From positions 39,034 to 103,033 of the forward strand of contig NZ_JAQBNR010000064.1 of NCBI RefSeq assembly GCF_028288465.1: DNA of 64,000 bases, given 5' to 3'. The notes below the pieces were generated by a model that worked only from the letters and a program-made list of their open reading frames with translations, did not search any database and was not told the DNA's origin. Source of the stretch: Ferruginibacter sp. (GTDB lineage Bacteria > Bacteroidota > Bacteroidia > Chitinophagales > Chitinophagaceae). Position 1 is the stretch's first letter, and the number at the start of each line of letters is the position of its first letter. Both the position numbers and the translations under genes were made by a program. This document shows positions 24,812 to 33,773 of this stretch, in pieces.

Positions 24812-25039
24812 AGAAAAGCCATAGAAATGCTGATAGAAAGCTTTCTGACTTTCACGGTCTGCTTGTAAGCACCCACGGATAATATGCTCGAGGTCTTGCT
24901 TCGTTGGTAAATTTTTAAGGTTGTTTAATAATCGTATTTAACGGCAAAATGGTTGCCTGACTTGTAATATCTTATTCTGTGATTTGAGTAAAGGCAATAC
25001 AACTTAATGTAACCGGATTTTTAATTTTTATTATCATGC

Positions 25040-25069
25040 AAAAAAGCCACCGTGCTCCCGCATAGTGGC
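25040..25069 (-). terminator. ffh terminator
   Basis: GCCAC (25046-25050) pairs with GTGGC (25065-25069), with an inner TGC/GCA stem. On the minus strand a T6 run follows. Confidence 0.7.
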
Positions 25070-25093
25070 AATAAATATACAAAAAAGTTCTGT

Positions 25094-26416
25094 CTACCTT
25101 TTTCCCATACCAGGCATTTTGCCCATCGGCATTTTGTTCATCATTTTCATCATGCCTTTCATTTGCTCAAACTGTTTTAAAAACTGGTTCAATTCGGCAA
25201 TGTCCTTGCCACTGCCTTTGGCAATGCGTAGCTTACGGTTTGGATTGATAATATCCGGGTTACGCCGTTCTTCCAAAGTCATCGAATTAATCATGGCTTC
25301 AATTCCTTTAAACGCATCATCATTGATATCAACATCTTTTATCTGCTTGCCTACTCCCGGAATCATTCCCATCAGGTCTTTAAGATTACCCATTTTTTTT
25401 ATCTGCTGTAACTGGGTCTTAAAATCTTCAAAATCAAACTGGTTTTTACGGATTTTCTTTTCAAGTTTTGCAGCTTCAACAGCATCATACTGCTCCTGTG
25501 CCTTTTCGACCAGACTTACTATATCTCCCATCCCCAATATGCGTTGCGCCATCCTTTCCGGGTAAAAAACATCCAGCGCATCCATCTTTTCACCATTGCT
25601 CGCAAACTTAATTGGCTTGTTTACCGTGTATTTAATTGACAAAGCGGCACCGCCTCTCGTATCGCCATCCAGCTTGGTTAATACCACACCACTAAAATCC
25701 AGACGTTCGTTAAAGGCTGCCGCTGTATTAACAGCATCCTGCCCGGTCATACTATCTACTACAAATAAAATTTCCTGGGGATTTACCGCGGCTTTGATGT
25801 TGGCTACTTCCGTCATCATAACTTCATCCACTGCTAGACGGCCCGCAGTATCAATTATAATAACATTTTTATTTTTTGATTTAGCTTCTTTTATGGCATT
25901 TTGTACAATGCTTACGGCATCTTTATTTTCCCTTTCACTAAATACATCTACGCCTATTTGCCCACCCAATACTTCCAGCTGATCTATCGCGGCAGGCCGG
26001 TAAATATCAGCCGCTACCAATAAAGGCGATTTACCTTTTTTAGTTTTTAAATAATTCGCCAGCTTACCACTAAAAGTGGTTTTACCACTACCCTGCAGCC
26101 CGGCAATTAAAATAATGGCCGGATTACCGGACACATTGAATTCACTTTCCTTACCTCCCATTAATTCGGTCAGCTGATCCTGCACAATCTTTACCATCAA
26201 CTGGCCCGGACTTACTGCAGTCAGCACTTTTTCGCCCAGTGCTTTTTCTTTAATGGTATCAGTAAATTCTTTGGCAATTTTATAATTCACATCCGCATCC
26301 ACCAGTGCCCTGCGGATTTCCTTTACCGTATTGGCGATATTAAGTTCTGTAATTCTTCCCTGGCCTTTAACATTTTTAAAAGCGCTTTCTAACTTTTCAC
26401 TAAGAGAATTAAACAT
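25094..26416 (-). CDS. ffh: Signal recognition particle protein Ffh (SRP54)
   Basis: This 440-aa GTPase targets nascent membrane proteins to the SecYEG translocon together with 4.5S RNA and FtsY. The N domain covers residues 1-95. The G domain has GLQGSGKTTFSGKLA (~106-120), DTAGRLAVDEV (~189) and TKLDGDTRGGAAL (~247-259). The M domain (~300-440) ends in a methionine-rich region (QMKGMMKMMNKMPMGKMPG) that binds signal peptides and RNA. It is monocistronic with a terminator downstream. The 4.5S RNA gene is not visible in the window. Confidence 0.97.
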   Translation of the reverse strand: MFNSLSEKLESAFKNVKGQGRITELNIANTVKEIRRALVDADVNYKIAKEFTDTIKEKALGEKVLTAVSPGQLMVKIVQDQLTELMGGKESEFNVSGNPAIILIAGLQGSGKTTFSGKLANYLKTKKGKSPLLVAADIYRPAAIDQLEVLGGQIGVDVFSERENKDAVSIVQNAIKEAKSKNKNVIIIDTAGRLAVDEVMMTEVANIKAAVNPQEILFVVDSMTGQDAVNTAAAFNERLDFSGVVLTKLDGDTRGGAALSIKYTVNKPIKFASNGEKMDALDVFYPERMAQRILGMGDIVSLVEKAQEQYDAVEAAKLEKKIRKNQFDFEDFKTQLQQIKKMGNLKDLMGMIPGVGKQIKDVDINDDAFKGIEAMINSMTLEERRNPDIINPNRKLRIAKGSGKDIAELNQFLKQFEQMKGMMKMMNKMPMGKMPGMGKR

Positions 26417-26445
26417 TTTTCTTTATTTATTTAAACGGATAGATA

Positions 26446-26471
26446 TAAAAAAAGTGAACCGTTATGTTCAC
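26446..26471 (-). terminator. Terminator after the primary sigma gene
   Basis: GTGAAC (26454-26459) pairs with GTTCAC (26466-26471) across a 6-nt loop. On the minus strand it ends in a T7 tract. Confidence 0.8.
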
Positions 26472-26501
26472 CGTATACAATTGCAAATGTAATGGAAAAT
26501 T

Positions 26502-27371
26502 TTAAGCTCCTAAATAGGTGCGCAGCAGGTTGCACCGGGAAGTTACCTGCAATTTGGTAATCGCTTTATCTTTTATCTGCCTTACCCTTTCCCTGGTTAG
26601 ATTAAACCGTTCGCCAATATCTTCCAGGCTAAGCGCATGATCTACCCCAATGCCAAAGAAAAAACGGATCACATCTTTCTGCCGCTCAGTTAACGTACTT
26701 AACGATCTGTCTATTTCTGTAGCAAGTGAGGCTCTGAAAACCAGGTTCATGTCTGTACTTTCCGCATTGGGGTTTTCGAGTACATCCATTAAAGAGCTTT
26801 CATCGCCATCGCCAAAGGGCTGATCCATACTGACGTGCCGGACAGAAGCATTAAGTGATGCCGCAACCTCTTCTGTCTCCAAATCAAGGAGTGTTGCCAA
26901 CTCCTCAGCTGTGGGTTCACGTTCATACTCCTGCTCTAATTGAGAAAATGCTTTGCTGATACGGTTTGTAAGCCCCACCTTGTTTAAGGGCAACCGTACA
27001 ATTCTTGACTGTTCTGCAAGCGCCTGTAGTATACTTTGCCTTATCCACCATACAGCATACGATATAAATTTGAAGCCACGGGTTTCGTCAAACCGTTGCG
27101 CAGCTTTTATTAATCCAAGATTTCCTTCATTGATTACGTCGGGCAGTGTGAGGCCCTGGTTTTGATATTGTTTGGCGACAGAAACCACAAATCGCAAATT
27201 GGCTTTTGTTAGTTTCTCAAGTGCAGCCTGGTCACCCTGTTTTATTCTAATAGCTAATTTTACTTCTTCTTCCGGACTTATTAATTCTACTTTTCCTATT
27301 TCCTGCAAATATTTTTCTAAACTCTGGCTTTCACGATTCGTAATCGATTTCGTGATTTTGAGTTGACGCAT
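26502..27371 (-). CDS. rpoD: Primary (housekeeping) sigma factor, short Bacteroidota RpoD
   Basis: The N-terminus MRQLKITKS and region 1.2 (SLEKYLQEIGKVELISPEEE) match the primary sigma factor of Bacteroidota, which lacks the long region 1.1. Region 2 is complete (NLRFVVSVAKQYQNQGLTLP, GFKFISYAVWWIRQSILQAL). Region 3 has RLPLNKVGLTNRIS, and region 4 ends ERVRQIKDKAITKLQ. ATG 27371 gives the family start; an ATG two codons earlier (27377) is possible. It recognises the TAnnTTTG promoters found throughout this window. The final RCNLLRTYLGA is normal. Confidence 0.95.
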   Translation of the reverse strand: MRQLKITKSITNRESQSLEKYLQEIGKVELISPEEEVKLAIRIKQGDQAALEKLTKANLRFVVSVAKQYQNQGLTLPDVINEGNLGLIKAAQRFDETRGFKFISYAVWWIRQSILQALAEQSRIVRLPLNKVGLTNRISKAFSQLEQEYEREPTAEELATLLDLETEEVAASLNASVRHVSMDQPFGDGDESSLMDVLENPNAESTDMNLVFRASLATEIDRSLSTLTERQKDVIRFFFGIGVDHALSLEDIGERFNLTRERVRQIKDKAITKLQVTSRCNLLRTYLGA

Positions 27372-27633
27372 ACTCATAATACAGGTTGTTTAATTTGGTT
27401 AAAGTTTAAATGCAGTATGTTTGAAAAAACACATTTTGTTTAACGTAATTTATGGCATTTACAATACGTTACCAAAAAGAATTTTGTGAAAAACCCCATT
27501 TTTTTGTGAACGGCTTTTTCGTTTCAGACAGGTTATAAGAAATGGATAACAAAAAATAGTTAAGAAATTATCTTATTACCTCATTTATTTTGTTATTATT
27601 GCACTTACACAAGTACAGAATTAAAAATATTGG

Positions 27634-28017
27634 ATGAGTAAGAAAGCACTATATACGTTAGAATACCCGGTGAGATGTTCCCCCGGTATTTTGTATGAAT
27701 TTTTAAGCACACCTGCAGGACTTCAGGAATGGTTTGCAGATAAGGTTGATGAACGCGACGGCGTATTTAGCTTTTCATGGAATGGTGCTACCCCCGAACA
27801 GGCAGAATTGATGGAAGGTGAAGAAAACAGGTATATCCGCTTTCACTGGCTTCACATGCCCAAAAGCGAATACTTTGAATTCAGCATTGAAAAATCGGAA
27901 GTTACCAATCAAACAATTTTGGTGATTAAAGATTTTGCAGAAAAAAAAGATGTAAAGGATCAAAGTCAGTTGTGGGAATACCAGGTAAAAGACCTGTTTC
28001 ATCGTTTAGGTAATTAA
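27634..28017 (+). CDS. START/SRPBCC-like domain protein
   Basis: The 127-aa protein is a compact START-like domain of the Bacteroidota type: YTLEYPVRCSPGILYEFLST, LQEWFADKVDERDGVFSFSW and IRFHWLHMPKSEYFEFSI. It probably binds a small hydrophobic ligand in the cytoplasm, but no ligand is known. It is divergent from the primary sigma gene. Its stop shares four bases with the convergent gene at 28014, so the two 3' ends overlap and leave no room for a terminator. Confidence 0.85.
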   Translation: MSKKALYTLEYPVRCSPGILYEFLSTPAGLQEWFADKVDERDGVFSFSWNGATPEQAELMEGEENRYIRFHWLHMPKSEYFEFSIEKSEVTNQTILVIKDFAEKKDVKDQSQLWEYQVKDLFHRLGN

Positions 28018-28631
28018 TTTTTCAGCACTGCCAATAATTCTTCAAAAGATTGCTCAATGAAAAGTATTGCAGTATCCCAATGCTGCAACGTTTTTTTCTT
28101 GCTGATTTTTACAAATGATTTATTGTTAAGAACCGATGTAAATTCTTCCACCGAAACCTGGTCGAAGGGTATAAAATTGGCTGCGTCAAAAGCATGTTCC
28201 CACGGCTGATCATTGACACACAACCAATATTCATTCTGCTGGAGCCATACAAAATTCGCCAGTAATCTGGGCTCCATAAGGCTTTTATATTCGCCAGACA
28301 ACTGCAGGGTAACGCTGAAAAAATTACCCCACCAAAAAAAAATCCGGATTGCAACTGTATTTTCCTTGTCAAAAAAACGGGGATAATCCAGCATTACATA
28401 GGGCAGTCCCCTGTAATTTTCCCCTCTTGAAATTTTAGGATCTTTTACAAAAATAACAGTGGGTAAATCATTTTTTTGTTGCAGCATACTGGCCTGCATT
28501 ACCGAAAGTGACCCGCTAAAAAGTTCAATCACTTTCTGAATAATCACCTGTTTAGTTAAAATCCATTCGGTATTGCAAACCAATTCAAGTTCCTTGGCAG
28601 AAAGCATTATTTTTGTTTCATCCTTTGTCAT
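28014..28631 (-). CDS. Conserved hypothetical protein
   Basis: The 205-aa protein has no signal peptide or membrane segment. It opens with a helical part (AKELELVCNTEWILTKQVII), and the middle is beta-rich with aromatic residues (NTVAIRIFFWWGNFFSVTL, QQNEYWLCVNDQPWEHAF). I do not recognise a family, though it has the look of a conserved cytoplasmic Bacteroidota protein. It converges on the START-like gene with a 4-bp overlap of stop codons and is divergent from the LptF/G permease gene. Confidence 0.7.
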   Translation of the reverse strand: MTKDETKIMLSAKELELVCNTEWILTKQVIIQKVIELFSGSLSVMQASMLQQKNDLPTVIFVKDPKISRGENYRGLPYVMLDYPRFFDKENTVAIRIFFWWGNFFSVTLQLSGEYKSLMEPRLLANFVWLQQNEYWLCVNDQPWEHAFDAANFIPFDQVSVEEFTSVLNNKSFVKISKKKTLQHWDTAILFIEQSFEELLAVLKN

Positions 28632-28683
28632 AACGGTTAAGGTACAAATTACTTATTAAAGCTTCGCCTGCTGGCGGATTGGG

Positions 28684-30129
28684 ATGATAAAAAAATTAGA
28701 CAAACTGATTATCCGGTCGTTTTTAGGGCCTTTTATTGTTACGTTCTTCATCACTTTTTTTGTTTTGATGATGCAGAACTTATGGAAATATATTGACGAC
28801 CTGGTAGGCAAAGACCTGGATCTTTTTACTATAGGTAAATTTTTATGGTATGCCAGCGCCACCTTGCTCACATTATCTATGCCCATTGCCATACTGATTT
28901 CTTCCATTATGACTTTTGGTAACCTTGGCGAAAGTTTTGAGCTGGTTGCTATTAAATCTTCCGGTATTTCGTTACTACGTTTTATGCGCCCGCTTATATG
29001 GGTTGCGCTACTGCTTTGTGGTATCACCTTTTTGTTTGCCAATTATGTTATCCCTTATGCTACCTTAAAGTTTAAAACCATTTACTATGATATTGCTTTT
29101 AAAAAACCCGCACTTGATTTAAAACCGGGTACGTTTTACAAACACATACCCGGCTATGCGATAAAAATATCCAAAAAAGATGCTGATGGAAAAACTATAC
29201 ACGATGTAGTAATTTATGAGCAGCAAAGCCAGTTACAAGACAATAGTATTGTTGCCGAACGGGGAACTATGAAGTTATCTGCAGATAAAAAATACCTTGA
29301 GTTTGTGCTGCAAAACGGCCACCGCTACCAGGAACGCGGTAACTCTGTAGATACCAGTACTGAGTTTATCCGCATGGGATTTAAAGAATATAAAAAGCTG
29401 TTTGATATTTCATCACTTCAAATGATGAATACCCCCGATTCTGTTTTTAAAAACGATTTTAAAATGATGAGTATTCGTTTACTCGACAAGTCGATAGACA
29501 GTACCCAAAAACAAAGAGATAGCCTTCGTAAAAAATTAACAGTTGACATAGGCACGCAAATGCACTATTTAAACTTGCCTGACAGCATCTGGAATAAAAC
29601 ACCGGCGGTAACCTCAGACACAGCCGCTGCTTTGGCAAAGCTGCCCGACTCTGTAAAAATAAAAGTATACGATGGTGCTCTGGCAATTGCATACGCTTTA
29701 AAAAATACTTACCAGCTCTCCGGTACTGAGATAGATACAAAACGAAACGGCATCAAAATGGGATTAATTGAATGGCACAGAAAGTTTTCGCTATCACTGG
29801 CATGCCTGGTATTATTTTTTATTGGTGCACCTCTTGGTTCCATTATCCGTAAAGGCGGACTTGGCATGCCGTTGGTAATGGCTATACTATTCTTTCTGAT
29901 ATTTCACCTGCTAAATATGTTCGGCGAAAAATTTGTAAAAGAAAATATGACCACGCCATTAATTGGAATGTGGCTGGCAATTTTGGTATTGACTCCTATC
30001 GGTATATTTTTAACTTATAAAGCCATGCATGACTCTGCACTGTTTAATAAGGAATTCTACTACCGGGTTTTTAAAGACCTTCGCCAGTCTGCAGGCCCGC
30101 TTGTTAATAAACTAAAACGTAAACAATAG
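28684..30129 (+). CDS. LptF/LptG-family LPS export permease
   Basis: The 481-aa protein has three N-terminal membrane helices (SFLGPFIVTFFITFFVLMMQ, SMPIAILISSIMTFGNL, PLIWVALLLCGITFLFA), then a long periplasmic beta-jellyroll domain and three C-terminal helices. This is the YjgP/YjgQ layout. It forms the membrane part of the Lpt ABC exporter that moves lipopolysaccharide to the outer membrane, with LptB elsewhere. The periplasmic part has an extra Lys/Ser/Asp-rich insert (~250-320), so the protein is ~120 aa longer than E. coli LptF. Only one permease gene is present here, which is usual in Bacteroidota. Confidence 0.9.
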   Translation: MIKKLDKLIIRSFLGPFIVTFFITFFVLMMQNLWKYIDDLVGKDLDLFTIGKFLWYASATLLTLSMPIAILISSIMTFGNLGESFELVAIKSSGISLLRFMRPLIWVALLLCGITFLFANYVIPYATLKFKTIYYDIAFKKPALDLKPGTFYKHIPGYAIKISKKDADGKTIHDVVIYEQQSQLQDNSIVAERGTMKLSADKKYLEFVLQNGHRYQERGNSVDTSTEFIRMGFKEYKKLFDISSLQMMNTPDSVFKNDFKMMSIRLLDKSIDSTQKQRDSLRKKLTVDIGTQMHYLNLPDSIWNKTPAVTSDTAAALAKLPDSVKIKVYDGALAIAYALKNTYQLSGTEIDTKRNGIKMGLIEWHRKFSLSLACLVLFFIGAPLGSIIRKGGLGMPLVMAILFFLIFHLLNMFGEKFVKENMTTPLIGMWLAILVLTPIGIFLTYKAMHDSALFNKEFYYRVFKDLRQSAGPLVNKLKRKQ

Positions 30130-30159
30130 TTAATTACATTTATACAATAAATAATTTTT

Positions 30160-30906
30160 ATGAAACAATCATCACGCAGAAACTTTATTGCCCAATCTGC
30201 TTTGGCAGGTATTGGCGCCTTGGTAACCTTACCATCTTTAGCGGCCCGGGCAGATGCTGAGAACAAGCTTTCCGCAATTCCCTCTTCTCCTTTAAAGACT
30301 GGTTTTGATCAGCAACCCTTGCCCTATGCGTACAATGCACTGGAGCCGCTGATTGATACCATGACCATGGACATCCATTACAATAAACACGCTGCTACCT
30401 ACAGCAAAAATGTGAAGGAAGCAGCCCAGGCCGAAGGTGTAGATACAACCAAGCCGCTGGAAGATGTGTTGAATAAGATTTCGAAATACACTGTAAAAAT
30501 GCGCAACAATGCCGGCGGACATTATAATCACGAAATGTTCTGGAAGCTTTTGTCAGCTGATCCTAATACTCAACCAGACGCTAAATTATTGGCAGCCATC
30601 AATACCAGTTTTGGCTCAATGGATGAAATGAAGAAGCAGTTTACAACTGCGGCTACCAGCAGGTTTGGAAGCGGCTGGGCATGGCTGATATTTACTGCAG
30701 ATAAAAAGTTAGCCATTATTTCAACCCCTAACCAAGACAACCCTTTAATGGATATCGCTGAAACAAAAGGTTTTCCTATAATGGGACTAGACGTTTGGGA
30801 ACATGCGTATTACCTGAAATATCAAAACCGCCGGGCAGATTATATTGCCGGTTTTTGGAAATTATTAAACTGGAAAACTGCTTCAGAACGTTTCAACAGC
30901 ATTTAA
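30160..30906 (+). CDS. Exported Fe/Mn superoxide dismutase with Tat signal
   Basis: The 248-aa enzyme removes superoxide. Metal ligands are the histidine in MDIHYNKHAATY (~73-84), the histidine in NNAGGHYNHEMFW (~115-127), and the Asp/His pair in LDVWEHAYYLKY (~208-219). GSGWAWLIF is the second-sphere region. The N-terminus QSSRRNFIAQSALAGIGALV is a twin-arginine signal, so the folded metalloenzyme is probably exported to the periplasm. Fe or Mn preference cannot be set from sequence alone. It starts 31 bp after the LptF/G stop and has its own terminator. Confidence 0.93.
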   Translation: MKQSSRRNFIAQSALAGIGALVTLPSLAARADAENKLSAIPSSPLKTGFDQQPLPYAYNALEPLIDTMTMDIHYNKHAATYSKNVKEAAQAEGVDTTKPLEDVLNKISKYTVKMRNNAGGHYNHEMFWKLLSADPNTQPDAKLLAAINTSFGSMDEMKKQFTTAATSRFGSGWAWLIFTADKKLAIISTPNQDNPLMDIAETKGFPIMGLDVWEHAYYLKYQNRRADYIAGFWKLLNWKTASERFNSI

Positions 30907-30943
30907 AACAGAGCCTTATTTTGTGAGGATTTGTAATTTTTTG

Positions 30944-30971
30944 TACCCGCTTTTCAGGCGGGTATTTTTTT
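30944..30971 (+). terminator. Terminator after the superoxide dismutase gene
   Basis: TACCCGC (30944-30950) pairs with GCGGGTA (30958-30964) across a 7-nt loop, followed by T7. Confidence 0.9.
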
Positions 30972-31241
30972 ATGGACAATGCAAGCCGTCGAAGAAAAAC
31001 AGACTATCCCTTAATTGGCTCAGCCTTTGCAATCGAAGCCTGCTCAATGAGGCAACTATAGCAAAGGCTGATAAATTGGGGATGCAATCGTATAAACGAA
31101 TATAGTTGTTGTAATGTTGCCGGAAGGTTACAATATTTTTTTTAGCAATTCTTTTTGTTTTAAAAACAATGCATTTTTAAATGCTTTAAAACCTACTTTC
31201 GTTTTCTATAAAAAACATTCTTTTATCAAAAATAATTTGTT

Positions 31242-32615
31242 ATGCAAGTTTGGAAAGAGTACCAGGAAAAAAATAAGGACCGGTTTTTAAACGAGTTGCT
31301 GGACCTGTTGCGTATACCCAGCATCAGTGCGGCAACCGAGAATAAAGCGGATATGGTGACCTGCGCAGAAGCTGTAAAAAAACGCTTGCTGGAAGCAGGA
31401 GTTGATAAGGTTGAGATATATTCTACTGAAGGACATCCTATCGTGTATGCCGAAAAAATAATTGACCCGGCAAAACCAACGGTGTTGGTTTACGGCCACT
31501 ATGACGTACAGCCTGCTGAGCCCCTGGAACTTTGGAAGAGTGGCCCATTTGAACCCGTAATTATTGATGGTAAAATTTTTGCCCGTGGCAGTTGCGATGA
31601 TAAGGGACAGGTTTACATGCATGTGAAGGCCCTGGAAACATTAATACAAACCAATACGCTGGGCAACAATATCAAATTTTGTATTGAAGGTGAGGAGGAA
31701 GTTGGCTCACCTAACCTCGGCAAATTTGTCGCAACACATAAAGAAGTATTAAAGGCAGATGTAATTTTAATAAGCGATACCGCCATGATCAGTTTAGATA
31801 CGCCCAGCATTGATATTGGTGTACGCGGATTAAGCTATATTGAGGTAACGGTAACCGGACCAAACCGTGATCTGCACAGTGGTGTGTACGGTGGTGCTGT
31901 TGCAAATCCAATTACAATGTTGGCGAAAATGATCGCGAGCTGTCATGACGAGAACAATCATATTACATTACCTGGTTTTTATGATGATGTTGTAGAAGCA
32001 ACCGCAGAAGAAAGAAAATTAATGGCCGAAGCGCCTTTTGATGAAAAGGAATTTAAAGATGATTTAGGGATTCAGGAATTATGGGGGGAAAAGGGATATA
32101 GCACCAATGAACGAACCGGTATACGTCCTACTTTAGAGCTCAATGGCATATGGGGCGGTTATCAGGGGGAAGGTGCTAAAACTGTACTGCCCAGTAAGGC
32201 TACTGCAAAAATATCTACCCGTTTGGTACCCAACCAATCGTCTGAAAAAATAACGGCCATGCTGCTGGAACATTTTAAAAAAATTGCACCGCCCGGTGTA
32301 ACTGTTACGACTTTTGACCACCATGGCGGTGAACCTTACATGACTCCTATTGATAGCACTGCCTATCTCGCAGCGGCCAAAGCAATAGAGACGACTTTCG
32401 GTAAAAAACCAATACCGGTGCGTGGTGGCGGAAGTATACCCATCTGTGCGCTGTTTGAAAAAGAATTAGGTATCAAAATAGTCTTTATGGGTTTTGGATT
32501 AGACAGTGATAACTTGCATAGTCCTAATGAAAAATTTAACCTGCAGAATTATTACAAGGGCATTGAAACCATACCGTATTTTCATAAGTATTTTACAGAG
32601 ATGATGACTAAGTAG
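31242..32615 (+). CDS. M20-family dipeptidase (metallopeptidase)
   Basis: The 457-aa protein shows the M20 two-metal site: histidine in VLVYGHYDVQPAEP (~80-93), bridging Asp in ARGSCDDKGQVY (~107-118), Glu in EGEEEVGSPNL (~142-152), Asp in ILISDTAM, and the last His in DSDNLHSPNEKF (~426-437). A dimerisation domain with DLHSGVYGG lies between. The form is that of carnosinase-like dipeptidases that cleave small peptides in the cytoplasm. It has no signal peptide. About 270 bp without genes precede it. Confidence 0.93.
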   Translation: MQVWKEYQEKNKDRFLNELLDLLRIPSISAATENKADMVTCAEAVKKRLLEAGVDKVEIYSTEGHPIVYAEKIIDPAKPTVLVYGHYDVQPAEPLELWKSGPFEPVIIDGKIFARGSCDDKGQVYMHVKALETLIQTNTLGNNIKFCIEGEEEVGSPNLGKFVATHKEVLKADVILISDTAMISLDTPSIDIGVRGLSYIEVTVTGPNRDLHSGVYGGAVANPITMLAKMIASCHDENNHITLPGFYDDVVEATAEERKLMAEAPFDEKEFKDDLGIQELWGEKGYSTNERTGIRPTLELNGIWGGYQGEGAKTVLPSKATAKISTRLVPNQSSEKITAMLLEHFKKIAPPGVTVTTFDHHGGEPYMTPIDSTAYLAAAKAIETTFGKKPIPVRGGGSIPICALFEKELGIKIVFMGFGLDSDNLHSPNEKFNLQNYYKGIETIPYFHKYFTEMMTK

Positions 32616-32618
32616 TGT

Positions 32619-32769
32619 CAAGTATTAAGTATTTAGATCACAGCTATCAATTTTAATGCGTTCTTTAAAACTGGAACCTGCAACAAAATAATTTGCAAGA
32701 AACCCCGTAATCGCTGGATGATTACGGGGTTTCTTGTCTGAGTACTTAATACCAGATACTTGATACTTG
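32619..32769. repeat. Inverted repeat pair flanking a strong hairpin in a convergent gap
   Basis: CAAGTATTAAGTATTTAG (32619-32636) recurs inverted, with 15 of 18 bases kept, at 32752-32769. Between the arms lies the perfect 16-bp hairpin at 32697-32735. The ~150-bp unit fills the whole space between the convergent dipeptidase and esterase genes. It may be a REP- or MITE-like intergenic element. It has no coding capacity. Confidence 0.5.
32697..32735. terminator. Strong 16-bp hairpin between convergent genes
   Basis: AAGAAACCCCGTAATC (32697-32712) pairs perfectly with GATTACGGGGTTTCTT (32720-32735), loop 7 nt. The T-tract is poor on the plus strand. Position between stop codons suggests bidirectional termination or 3'-end protection. 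Confidence 0.75.
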
Positions 32770-32774
32770 CTGTC

Positions 32775-33584
32775 TCACCTTCCCCACCCCCATTCTAAAA
32801 AAGCTGGAAACGCTCTCGCCCAGGTGGGCACGTCGTGCCTTCCATCCTGTAATTCCAGATAAGCGATATCATCGTCTTTATAGCCCTTAATTTTTAACTC
32901 CTCAATCAAACTGATGGTGTCGTCGATGGCATCAATAATACCATTGTTGTTGCGGTCAGCGGTTTCATCCTGTGTGCCCACTTCAAAGAAAAATTTGAGC
33001 CATGCTGAGTACCTACCTTCCTTCACCTGCCGGTGCATGATCCTGTTTTTTGATTCATCAAAATCTGGTGCATACTGGTCCTTATCCCTCCACCAAAGCG
33101 AGCCGCTAAAAACCCCCACTTTTGTAAATTCGTACGGGTAATTCCAAACAATATCCAGCGCACTTAAGCCACCCAAGGAAAAACCTGCATAGGATTTTTC
33201 AATAAAATCATATAACGGATAGGCTTTGCGCAATAATGGCAACAACTCTTCAAAAACAAACTGATCATGTAATGCCGCTTTAGCACCGCGATTCATGTAG
33301 TCCAGTATTTTTGCTGTAGCATATTCATTTTTTCTATCGTGCCCGCAATGGAGCCCGACACAAAAAACAGGTTGAATGGCATTGCGGTCATACAAGCCTT
33401 TTAAAATATGTTGAAAGTGCATGGTGACAAGATCCTGCCCGTCATTAATCAATAGTAAGCTTACTTCTTTTTTTGCAGCAGCTTTGTCAGGTAGATAGCA
33501 ATCTACTTTTACATCTCTTTTTAAACAAACTGAGTGAATGATATGATGCTCTGTAATAACTACTGCGGTTTTCCTGTTTGGCAT
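32775..33584 (-). CDS. Putative esterase (Fes/YieL-like alpha/beta hydrolase)
   Basis: The 269-aa protein has the nucleophile elbow YAGFSLGGLSALDIVW (~130-145), an acidic residue region in FFEVGTQDETADRN, and the final histidine in QDGRHDVPTWARAFPAFLEW. This is the pattern of the esterase-D/enterochelin-esterase family. I prefer ATG 33584 (MPNRKTAVVITEHH) to the earlier frame start. No signal peptide is seen, so it is cytoplasmic. It is divergent from the ATP-grasp gene of the ligase cluster and may belong to that pathway, for instance cleaving or transferring the product. That link is inference. Confidence 0.8.
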   Translation of the reverse strand: MPNRKTAVVITEHHIIHSVCLKRDVKVDCYLPDKAAAKKEVSLLLINDGQDLVTMHFQHILKGLYDRNAIQPVFCVGLHCGHDRKNEYATAKILDYMNRGAKAALHDQFVFEELLPLLRKAYPLYDFIEKSYAGFSLGGLSALDIVWNYPYEFTKVGVFSGSLWWRDKDQYAPDFDESKNRIMHRQVKEGRYSAWLKFFFEVGTQDETADRNNNGIIDAIDDTISLIEELKIKGYKDDDIAYLELQDGRHDVPTWARAFPAFLEWGWGR

Positions 33585-33773
33585 AACTCCAAAAATAAGC
33601 AAAGCGTATCAATTTTTCGCGGAGGCCATTTTTGATTACTGTCTCTTTTCCCGGTAAAACCCTTACGACCTGCAAGTATTATTTGGAAAATTCAGGCGAA
33701 AAAAATACATTGGGTTAGATATGGATCTGTTTACCAATGATTTAAAATCAGCAGTCATTTTTAAAAATCAGTT

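Noticed and set aside
24938..25093. 4.5S RNA gene near ffh
   Set aside because: No GGAAGC/GGCGA-type apical hairpin of SRP RNA found next to ffh.
30923..31105. 60-codon open frame after the superoxide dismutase gene
   Set aside because: It begins across the terminator hairpin and shows no coding character.
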